A stretch of 64,000 nt of DNA from positions 2,322,053 to 2,386,052 of the forward strand of contig BCHH01000002.1 in assembly GCA_001599595.1 (NCBI GenBank), read 5' to 3'. The DNA is from Beverwykella pulmonaria. Taxonomy: Eukaryota; Ascomycota; Dothideomycetes; Pleosporales; Melanommataceae. Positions 55,527 to 64,000 of this stretch are shown piece by piece. The position numbers and the translations under genes are program-made. Position 1 is the first letter of the stretch. Every line of letters starts with the position of its first letter. The notes under the pieces are model-generated. The model was not told where the DNA came from. It ran no database searches and saw only the letters and a list, made by a program, of their open reading frames with translations.

Positions 55527-57180
55527 CAAGACAACAGCAGCCAGGAACCCAACTCTTGGAATCAGAGCCTGGGCCCTTTCCACCTCGACACATCACGCTC
55601 AACTCTTGTAATCAGACCACAATCGTCATCGGCATCGGCATCGGCAGCGAACGCGGCCCACAAGGCTCCTCTGGCCCCAAAACAGGGCCTTGCGGGCTGT
55701 TTTGCAGGCTCACGATCTCAGTACCAGTCACCGATCTCAGGCACGTATGCCTTGCGGACTCCTCGCGGGAAGATTACCTCCATCGCTTGTGAAAGTTGCA
55801 GGAAGCGCAAGTCCAAGGTACGTAGTGATCGTTTAGATGGCCGTGAGACTTGGTTCCTAACCATCTTCCCTAGTGCGATGGCGTCAGACCAAAGTGCAAC
55901 ACCTGTCAGTCCAAAAATCTTTCATGTGTGTATGATGTGGCCGAAGATGGAAAGACCACAACACAGTTGCGTGCTCATGTCAGGCGACTGGCAAAGGAGC
56001 TGGATGACATGAAATCGATTGTATCCTTGTTGGCCATGGCGCCAGACCGGGCAACGGCTGCCAATTGGGCGAGCGAGTTGGAGAAGAACGGGTTCGCACA
56101 TCACACGGCTGAAGAGATCAAAAAATCCCTTCAGGTGAGTATGCCTCCTGATATTGCAATGGGCCCTTTGGACCTTTGACTCATTTGATCAAGAATGTCC
56201 ATGACCAACACCACCAAGCCCCGGAACAAGAGTCATTGGGAATTCCCGGAAGCGAGACATATTCACGGCCAGCACAAAGCCTGACGGCCTCATCGTATGG
56301 CGGATCATCTCGCGATGAAAGGTAAAGAATCAAACATCGCATAAGATGGGAAGATGACACTAACACGTACAAGCAGCCGAGAGCATAGCCAGTCGTCATT
56401 AGGCTTTCAGTCCAGCAATGCAATTGACGGAGCGGCGCCACTCATCTTCGATGCCTCGAGCGAACTGGGCAAATTCAGTTTCGACTGTGGCTTTTACCGC
56501 AGGACAAAACGAGAATTGCTTGCAAATGGATGGGACGAGGAACAAATATTTGGAAGACACGAGATAGACGTCGAAATTATTCTGCTGGGTTTCATGGACC
56601 CTCAAGATGGGCAGCTGGTACCTACCTGGTCGTCTCGATCGGTCAATAAGCTTCTCCAGACAGGGCCTGTACCACTCCGGCTGGCTTTGGCGTTTCTCTT
56701 GACCAAAATGATGCGTGTAGGTCCTTGGGTTGAAGTCATGCGTCGCCTTTGTGCTGATCCGTTCCAGTGGCTCATTTGGCCAACCGTCGAGAATATGAAT
56801 GCTATGCCTGAATGGTTGATGCCTCTTGCCAGGCAGGACTGTTCACCATTTGACATCCTGGTCGATATTCTCCCCTGGTAAGGGTTGGCCCGTGGTTCTT
56901 TTCCTATACCGCAATAACTAATCTTATCAGGCCGGAGCTTCGTCGGTATCTTTATCAGCACCCTGGGGAATATCCTGTGGGCTCTTTCGTCGGATTCGTC
57001 GGATTTACCTGGATGTATGCCGATGATGCTTGCCACTATTGGGATATAGAATCTGGCTGCACGCGGATGACCCCACTGTTTGAGAATCACGTCAGTGATC
57101 TCAACAGCTGGACAATGGATGCCAAAGCCTTGGAGGTCATGCCTCAACTCGAGGGCATGGTGCCCATAAGACATGAATAG
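55527..57180 (+). CDS. Zn2Cys6 transcription factor (5' end unresolved)
   Basis: Gal4-type regulator. Exons as read: ?-55817, 55874-56134, 56194-56321, 56374-56877 and 56931-57180. The six cysteines form CESCRKRKSK-CDGVRPKC-NTCQSKNLSC (C-x2-C-x6-C-x6-C-x2-C-x6-C), interrupted by the first listed intron as in many such genes. A short coiled segment follows (LRAHVRRLAKELDDMKSIV). The C-terminal third has a FDILVDILPWPELRRY block resembling the DUF3425 region often found with bZIPs. The listed start is only the first codon after an in-frame stop at 55524; no ATG occurs in frame before the cluster, so an upstream exon or sequencing problem is implied. The exon 4 acceptor is a tandem AAGCAG, giving either of two starts three bases apart. 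Confidence 0.78.
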
Positions 57181-58813
57181 ATGTTGACGGAATTTAGCCA
57201 GTGTTGTCCTTTTTGATGAAGCGGTTTTGGCATACTATGTCGTCTCGTGGGGGGCGTTTGCTCTTGCGGTGGAATCGGAATGGGGTATGGGCACGAGGGA
57301 TTTTGGTTTCCCTGTACAATAGTGTAACGAGAACAAAAAGCACAACAGAATTTCTATTGTCAGGAGCACGAGCGGAGAGGTCGTAATATAGTATTGTCTC
57401 AGCTACCCCTGCCACGGGAATAACCGTCATGGCGCGATCGTAGCGGGCGGAAGAGAACATCCGACATGTTATCCTCCTTCGCATCGATCCCGCTAAGAGC
57501 CGCCTCACCACTTCACGATTGCATCCCAGCCATACATCACAGGTTCCGATTCCGATTCTGATCTAGGCGTGTTGTATAATTGGCTTCTCGACGCCTTGTG
57601 CGGCTCAAGCGCTCCTTAGTGCAGTCGTGCTGTGCCCTAGCGATCATCTAATTTTTAAGAAAGTGCTTAATCCTTCGAACGGACAGCTAATTAGTGCCGA
57701 TGTGCATACCGACAGACATCCATGCACCGATAGCAAGGGTAGAAAGTATTCCGAGCAGCCTTCTTTTCATCTCTGCCAAGAATATTCAGAGCTTTCAGCT
57801 GACGAGATTTTGAACTTCACCTAGCGCCAGAGCAATAACGCTCGGTTTTGTCTGAGGTGCACTTTGGTCTAATTGCTCTTCACATCGGCAATATCCTCTA
57901 GAACACCAATGATCCGGGAGGAGAAACATACCGGCTTCTTTGCTCCTATCAGTCACATCAACCCTCGAGCACAGCTTACGATCTTGTAATATTATGCTTC
58001 AATCGATCAAATCTCGCCTATCGGATCTGCATCTCTGCATCCGCTCGGAGCAGATTCCGGAAAGCGGGAGCTATGTGTGTTTTGACTCGTATCTTCGTGT
58101 ATAGCTTCCTAGGACATGGCTATTTGAAATGCTCATTAGCACAGGACCAGGTTGATTCTCTTGACGTTATTGTGGGACTACTTACGGAACAACCAGTTCA
58201 CTGGGTTGTTGCAGTTCTACCAGCCCCAAGAGTATCATGAATTTATCAATGGAAGGTAGAATCCCCAGTCCTTCCATGGCTCCCGTACACAACGGCCACG
58301 TCCCTTCCTTTCCTACTTCCAGATAGCTAAACTCCAGTTCAACCTCACGGCGTTACTTCCAACTCGTTGCCCTCACTCAAACACTAAACCACTTAGCTTA
58401 TACAGTAGTGAACTAAGCTTAATCTTCATATTCCAGGGCTTATGGACCTCTACTCTTAGATTTAGCTCTTCACTCTTCAAACTGTACACTTCACTCTTCG
58501 TCCTACAAGTTCCGGCATGACAAACAGAATATAAATGGATACTGGAGTGAATTGAATATCAAGCAGGTATAAAACGGAAAGAGGTATCATGACGCATAAA
58601 CAAAGGAACCTGCGGAAATAATGGGAAGAAATGTACAGGAAGTGTGAGGGCATCACCACCAAAGCCCTGTGACACAATCCACTCTAGACATCATCGCGAC
58701 ACGAAAGAAAAATTGGAACAAGGACCAGTGTAGAGAAGACCCGCTCCGCCCACACCACGTCCGTTCCACATTTTGTACAAATGCAGCACGCAGAGTACCC
58801 GTAGCCCAATCTC
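57181..58813. other. Convergent intergenic region
   Basis: About 1.6 kb, AT-richer in its right half, between opposed stop codons. Frames up to 105 codons have no domain. No RNA gene or transposon motif is recognised. Confidence 0.45.
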
Positions 58814-60433
58814 TCACCGCGTGACCCTTCGAATCCAAATCGCGCTCTCACTCCCAGGATCTGCGTTCTCCCGTTTCCTGTACGCGCGATGCAACCGCAA
58901 CCCAACGTCGTGCTCTTCTCTTCGGATCTCGGCCAACTCATCTTCAAACTCTTTCTTGCGTCTATCGACCAATCTCATTCTCTTGAAGTCGGTAATTAGT
59001 GGATTTGGCGGCGCCATGTTGTTCAGATCTTGGAGGAGGCGGAAGACATTGGAACGCCTTATCCGCAGGTCTTCCATCTGGGCTTCGAGGGTGTCGATGT
59101 GATCGGCAGCGGAGATCTCTGTTGGGGGACGCGGGAGCGCTTTGTGTGTATTGGTGGAGAAAGTCGAGTCTGGTCGCGGAGACGGAGGATCAATGCTCAT
59201 GGTGGCGGTGGATACCGGCTTGCGGGTCGGGACCTTGTCAGAAGTAGCAATAGGGCGGCGACGGTTAAGAATTGATGAGGCAGGGAGTGGCTCAGCCGGA
59301 ACTCTAGAGGCGGGCAACGGTGGGGGTGGTGAGGGTGGCGGAGACTGTTGGTATGTGGTGCTAGTATTATATGTAGTCCAGGAGAAGCGACTGGTTGGCC
59401 CGTTGTCTTTACTCGAAGTCGATGCGGGAGTGCTCTCAATCGATTTCCTTGCTACCTTGGCGTTTGATGGAGTCGAATACTGTTGCGAGGAGAAGGCGTT
59501 TGATTCTGGTTGCTCATTCGTTGCGGTAGTCAGTGGCGGCTGTTTGTTTGTTGGCGTTATTGGACTCGGGTACGAACTGAAGGCCTGATTTTCCGGGTTA
59601 TGCGGCGATGTGGGAGAAGCAAGGCTTCTAGGAGGGGAGTTTCTCCCGACTTTGAGCGGAACAATGGGTTTAATGGGGTTCTCATGCGTGTCAAACCCGC
59701 CGAGGTCGTTCCGTCCTTCTGCGACGGGTGTGGTATCAGCCGCAACGGGGACTCGTTTAACAGTAGCCGGAAGCGAATTTGACGCATTTGGATCAGACCC
59801 CGGAACCGTTTTGGGCTCTATCTTCCTTGGGAAGTTCAGCGGCTGCTTTGAACGCTTGTCTTTGAAGGGCTTCACGATTTCCGCGCGTCCAGTTGTGCGA
59901 TCCCACGGTTGTGGGGCCTTCGCAGTGGGAACAGCAGCTGTGGGTGAGCGACCCGGACGATCGCCAAATGTTGTGTTCTTTTTTGGGACATCTTGCGGGC
60001 CGCTTACTGAAACGTGATACCCCATCGGCGCCCGGTTAGACGGTGGGGAAAGGGCCTCTTTTGCAAAAGTCAGTGGACTGACTTGTCCGGGTCGCCCTCC
60101 ATTACTGGACGTCGGTTCGCCTGAATACTCGTCCCATCGGACCTTGCTGTTGGGTGCTACTTTTCCTCCCCAGAATTTTTGCGTGCTAGCTGGTACTTCG
60201 TCCCTTATGCCTGGTGGAGCCTTACGGAGGACGGGAATGTTGCTACTCGCGCGGGGCGCACCAGTGTTCCGACCTCGGTTTTCATCCACAGGTGATACAT
60301 CACGCATCGAGCGAAAGCGACGAGGTTGTTCTCGACCCGGTTGTTGCTGTTGGTCTGGTTCCGGAGAGCTAGGTGGCGAGACGTCCGCGAAACCGGAGTG
60401 ATCGTGAGCCGCAGGTTCAAAGTTGGATCTCAT
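58814..60433 (-). CDS. Proline-rich coiled-coil protein of unknown function
   Basis: Single exon, 539 aa. Residues 1-430 are disordered, rich in Pro, Ser and Thr, with a more conserved-looking island near 80-105 (FWGGKVAPNSKVRWDEY) and a poly-Pro run (PPPSPPPPLP) that could bind SH3 or WW domains. The C-terminal 90 residues are a strongly charged helix (IDTLEAQMEDLRIRR ... KKEFEDELAEIRREEHDV), predicted coiled coil. No catalytic domain. It resembles fungal scaffold proteins in layout; I do not recognise a named family. Its start ATG at 60433 follows an in-frame stop. Divergent from DAP1. Confidence 0.72.
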   Translation of the reverse strand: MRSNFEPAAHDHSGFADVSPPSSPEPDQQQQPGREQPRRFRSMRDVSPVDENRGRNTGAPRASSNIPVLRKAPPGIRDEVPASTQKFWGGKVAPNSKVRWDEYSGEPTSSNGGRPGQVSPLTFAKEALSPPSNRAPMGYHVSVSGPQDVPKKNTTFGDRPGRSPTAAVPTAKAPQPWDRTTGRAEIVKPFKDKRSKQPLNFPRKIEPKTVPGSDPNASNSLPATVKRVPVAADTTPVAEGRNDLGGFDTHENPIKPIVPLKVGRNSPPRSLASPTSPHNPENQAFSSYPSPITPTNKQPPLTTATNEQPESNAFSSQQYSTPSNAKVARKSIESTPASTSSKDNGPTSRFSWTTYNTSTTYQQSPPPSPPPPLPASRVPAEPLPASSILNRRRPIATSDKVPTRKPVSTATMSIDPPSPRPDSTFSTNTHKALPRPPTEISAADHIDTLEAQMEDLRIRRSNVFRLLQDLNNMAPPNPLITDFKRMRLVDRRKKEFEDELAEIRREEHDVGLRLHRAYRKRENADPGSESAIWIRRVTR

Positions 60434-62541
60434 ATCAGGTGATGGCTGGGAATAGAAGGATGATACAGTTGGAACCTCCGATACTCGGTAGTCACGAGGG
60501 TCGTGTGGGGAGAGAGAATTGCTGTATTAACGTCAGTAAGCGGGCGTTGAGAAAGAGTACTTGATGTTGTCGCGTCTGAGCGAACACTTGATAAAAGTGA
60601 CATGACAGTCAAACGGTTTCAGCCGCAGGGCAAAAGGACGAAATGAGCCGCATAAATTCATACTGTCTTTGCCAGAGAGGCCTTGGAGATAGATTCTGGG
60701 GATGTTCACTCGGAAGTGGCAACATGGAGTGAGAAGTAAGGCTTACTTTTGTAGAGGGTCGCTTGATGTTGCATCGGATTGATAGTGGGAATTTTGAACA
60801 TCGGAAACGTTGGGAATATGCCGAAGTTGATCCTCGTCATATGTTGTCCCAAGGAGCACAGGATTGCCGATTTGCTTGTCTTTCTCGCGTACATGACCGT
60901 CGCGTACATGACCTTGCAGTCGTTTCCACATGATGAAGCCTGCATGAAACGTGGGTTAGCGAATCTGACATGTAATCTGTAGTCACAACAGCGCAAACTG
61001 TTGGCGTATGCGATATGAGAAAGCAAAGAGAAGGTGGCATGTCTGTTTCGTGGCTGGAATGTGTCCTAGGGCAGCTGAACGAGTCCGTACCAGCATGCGA
61101 CAATGAAAGAAGGACAGGTCTAAGCTGGCGGGTCTCTGAAAGGTTTCTCCTGGTTGGCATTTGCTTTAGTTGGCGCAGTGTCAAGGGTTCTACTCTCCAG
61201 AAAAGTAGACCACTGGGAAGTGAAAGGTGGGTGGCTGTCTCCGGGTCAGGGCCTTGCTCATGCGGCTTCGTTCCTGGCACATTCCCGACCCAGAGATGAT
61301 AGTAAACGGGCTGTGACATGTTGCGTCTTTCCGGGGGGCGTAGGACGTATACAATGGCATGGACAATCGCTGGCGGATGACGTTGATCCAGATGGTCAAC
61401 AACGATGCACCGTCTAGGTACAAGACCAGCGGAGGAAAATAGATATATGTCCGCTTTCCGATTCTTAAGCGAAGCAACTGAACTGGGCGGGCTACATGTC
61501 GAGGGGCGAAACAGAATTCGAGGCCAGAGGAGTATCCACAGGCAATGAGAGCAAGAAATGGTGGATGGACGCGGATATAAAAATAAGAATAGACTAGAGG
61601 ATGTACCGAGATGTAGCGATGCAGGGCGCAAGGATAACAGTGGCGGCGGTCCGGGGCTCAGGTGTCGTTGTGGTGGTGATAGGAAAGACGAGAGAAGGCA
61701 GGGCAGAACGTGAGTAGCAAAAATACATACTGAGGACTGTTTTAGGAGGAAGGAGCTGGTAACTGTTCTTGCTGGTCTCTGCTGCCTCCTAGCGGCATTC
61801 GGAGAAACGGCGCTGGCCGTTTTATTCTTTGGCTGGATATGGGCGCTGTAGCGGGGAAGTCGTAAGTGTGCCTTCGTATGTGGTGTGCATGCAGAAGTAG
61901 AGGATTGAAAGAGAGTGGGAAGTAAACACAGTCGGTCAAGGAAAATGACACGCGAGCTCACGATACTGGACAGTATACAACACCGAGCTGAAGGAGCGGA
62001 GTGGTGAGATCAGCTTGCTCGGGAGACGCGAGGACAGGGGGACTCTGAAGGCGCAGCAGCAACGCGTTTGTGCAGGGCTGCTCGAGTGTGCGTGGCGCGA
62101 GGGGGTTTTGCAGTCGGAGGCTCTAGAGCGCCTGCGACGGCTCGATGGAGGCGGCCAAGATGTTTTAACGCTGCTGTTACCCTCGATGAATGGGACGCTG
62201 TTTGTGAGGCCGAAATGAATTGCTTTGCTGCGTTTCAGGCGCCAACTCGGCGTTTCAAAGTGATTTGCCAGGAGGACCGCTTCGCGATGCGCGCGACTGG
62301 CACTTGGGCGCACAACGATGGCCTTGAGGTGGGCGTGTTTGTACGGGCCACTCCTGTGAGCGTCCAACGTCGCCCTCAACGCGTCTGTCCGCCCGGGCTG
62401 CTGTTGGCGCTCGCTAGCGTGGTGTTGCATCTGATGCCGTCAGCGCCCGCCCGAGCCGCATCGTCGCCTTCGTCTTGAACACCTCCCCCACCAAACGCTA
62501 AAGATCTACCTCACCCCTAGAGTCGACATTCTGATCCCGAA
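60434..62541. promoter_or_regulatory. Divergent region, coiled-coil gene / DAP1
   Basis: About 2.1 kb between start codons. A 374-codon minus frame (60837-61961) is open but Ser/Leu/Arg/Cys-rich without domains and is more likely 5' UTR or chance. The region near 61990-62540 is GC-rich and should include the DAP1 promoter. No defined site could be assigned. Confidence 0.4.
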
Positions 62542-63170
62542 ATGGCAGACAGTGAGTAATCCCATCCTGAATTCTCAATGAAAACACGCTGATGCCAGCC
62601 AGCCGCCTCTCCGCCGCCCGCCGCTGAGGCGTAAGCATGGCCCAGAGCTGTCGCTGCACGATATCTGCCCAGCTAACACAGTCTCCCAGGACCTCTGCCG
62701 TAACCCCCGTCAATCTGATCTTGTTCTCCCTCTTCGCATTTCTGGTCTACCTCCGCCTCAAGCCCGCGAAGCCGCAGACGCTTCCCCGCGCCCCGCCGCC
62801 CACCGTATTCCGCACCTTCACTCCGCCCGAGCTCTTCCCCTACAATGGTCTGAACGGCATGCCCGTATATTTGGCTGTGCGCGGTCAAGTCTTTGATGTG
62901 ACCGCTGGAAGGAACTTCTACGGCCCGGGCGGTCCATATGCCAACTTCGCGGGCCGCGATGCCAGTCGAGGGCTTGCATGCGGCAGCTTCGACGAAGACA
63001 TGCTAACAAAAGATCTGGACGGCCCTCTCGACACTCTGTCCGACCTGGGCGATGAACAGATGGAGGCCATGCGAGGCTGGGAGGAGCGCTTTTCGGAGAA
63101 GTACCTGATCGTGGGAAAACTTGTCGCGGTTGGGAGCGACGAGGCTAAAGCAGCAGCCGCCCAGCAGTGA
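62542..63170 (+). CDS. DAP1: Dap1/MAPR-family heme-binding protein
   Basis: Membrane-associated progesterone receptor family protein with a cytochrome b5-like fold; in yeasts Dap1 binds heme and supports the sterol P450 Erg11. Exons 62542-62551, 62603-62630 and 62690-63170 give 172 aa. A single N-terminal membrane helix covers about residues 19-35 (NLILFSLFAFLVYLRL), then the heme domain from about 55 to 155. NFYGPGGPYANFAGRDASRG includes Tyr90 and Tyr96, matching the conserved tyrosines of human PGRMC1, one of which is the axial ligand. The first two exons are only 10 and 28 nt, so the start would be missed by ORF calling; the frame is kept at both junctions. Localisation to the ER is inferred from the family. 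Confidence 0.9.
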
Positions 63171-64000
63171 TCGAGTCGACCTTTTTTTGGCTTCGAATGC
63201 CTTCGATGCTGTCAATTGTACGATCAAGTCAATTTAGTCTGGTTACGGGCAAATCCAACCAAGTGATGGATAGTATAGGGCGCTCTGGGGAAAAACTATA
63301 GAGACGCAGGATAGAGCCTGTGCGCTCTCCCTTGGAATTTCTACTCTTTCTCGTTGTTCCTCCTTATTTGGGGGCTGCATTAGGCTGATATTGGAACCTT
63401 TGCCGCCCCTCCATTATCGTAGCTCTTCCTATCGAGATTTCCGGTGGAACAGCGGACCACGAAGATTGATATGGGCTTCATGCTGTCCGTCTCCGTGCGC
63501 CAGAATGAGCCTTCTTGAGGTAGATGCTGGTGAGGTCTTGTCTCAATCGATCCTTCAAGCTTCCATAACTGTCGCAAATACCTCATTTCCGTCTTTTTCG
63601 ATAAAGCTCGGTTATGTTTGTTCCCGTTAGGATATTTACTACACAATATGGTTGACAAAGGTAACGAACGCTGCAATGGTTCGCGTTGGGTTCGGTTTAA
63701 TGACGAGTGCCTGTCAAAGAGACTTCTGGCCCTTCTCAAGACACTTTCCGGCACTTAACCAAGGGCCTTTTGCACCACCACTTTTCGGCCCACTCGATAC
63801 CGGGTGTGAAGGATCAACAAGATGCATGTCTCATACTGATGCTTAAAACAGGCCTATCCGTCTAATGTTAGCCCTCGTAGTAGAGTTGCTCGACATTATG
63901 TTTCAGCCTCGACGCAGGGCACCAATCAATCGCAACCTGCATCTCCTGCTGTGTAAGTAAGCGTGCATACAGGTAACTTTGCGTGTAAAGCAAATATCCA
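63171..64000. other. DAP1 3' flank to window edge
   Basis: About 830 bp. It is probably DAP1 3' UTR and then intergenic. Frames on both strands reach 124 codons (63380-63754, minus) but lack domains or a plausible start context. No gene is supported. Confidence 0.4.

Noticed and set aside
60837..61961. 374-codon minus-strand open frame
   Set aside because: Composition is Ser/Leu/Arg/Cys/His-rich without any domain, motif or conserved block; it lies between two divergent genes and is better explained as leader or chance.
1..64000. CRISPR array or prokaryotic defence system
   Set aside because: No regular direct-repeat/spacer array or cas-like gene; the only tandem array (34069-34151) has no spacers, and the genome is eukaryotic.

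Overview
The window looks like 64 kb of nuclear DNA from a filamentous ascomycete (Pezizomycotina). The evidence is short GT-AG introns (mostly 45-110 bp), about 50% GC in genes, two Zn2Cys6 regulators, a DUF1765 protein, a DUF7137 surface protein, a fungal F-box/LRR protein, Prp4, Rad26, Def1 and Dap1 orthologues, and decayed LINE and hAT relics. A Dothideomycete is my best guess by feel, not a demonstrated placement. No rRNA, convincing tRNA, CRISPR or prokaryotic operon is present.

Layout, left to right. 5-2059 (+) Zn2Cys6 transcription factor; 4475-5337 (+) secreted rhamnogalacturonan acetylesterase (CE12); 5572-6308 (-) one or two possible small Cys-rich proteins; 6965-8050 (-) TFIIB, divergent from 8675-9162 (+) ATP synthase subunit h. 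9483-12325 is a transposon graveyard: a LINE relic, a hAT transposase relic and a second LINE relic surround an intact PD-(D/E)XK-like gene (10569-12071, +). Then 13878-17377 (+) DUF1765 protein; 18610-20017 (+) zinc alcohol dehydrogenase, convergent with 20348-21100 (-) DJ-1/PfpI protein.

A gene-poor 3.3 kb precedes 24429-25422 (+) DUF7137 protein, 26206-29981 (-) Rad26/CSB-type SNF2 ATPase, 31136-33459 (-) F-box/LRR protein, 35205-36212 (-) aldo-keto reductase, 37274-38776 (+) CECR5-type HAD hydrolase, 39178-40452 (-) unknown protein, 40892-43948 (+) Def1, 45814-46816 (+) 2EXR/F-box-like protein, 48108-50690 (-) Prp4 kinase. After another gene-poor stretch (50.7-55.5 kb) come 55527-57180 (+) a second Zn2Cys6 regulator with unresolved 5' end, 58814-60433 (-) a proline-rich coiled-coil protein and 62542-63170 (+) Dap1/MAPR heme protein.

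Most genes are independent housekeeping functions rather than a cluster. The core set covers transcription and its repair (TFIIB, Rad26, Def1), splicing (Prp4), respiration (Atp14) and sterol/P450 support (Dap1). Rad26 and Def1 are known partners in handling stalled RNA polymerase II in yeast and sit about 11 kb apart here; I do not claim linkage is functional. No secondary-metabolite backbone gene is visible. The more unusual items are the nuclease-like gene embedded in transposon relics, an internal duplication in the first regulator, two equal-length stop-free introns in DEF1, micro-exons in DAP1, and the candidate Cys-rich peptides. All splice junctions were assigned by eye from GT-AG signals and frame, without transcripts.
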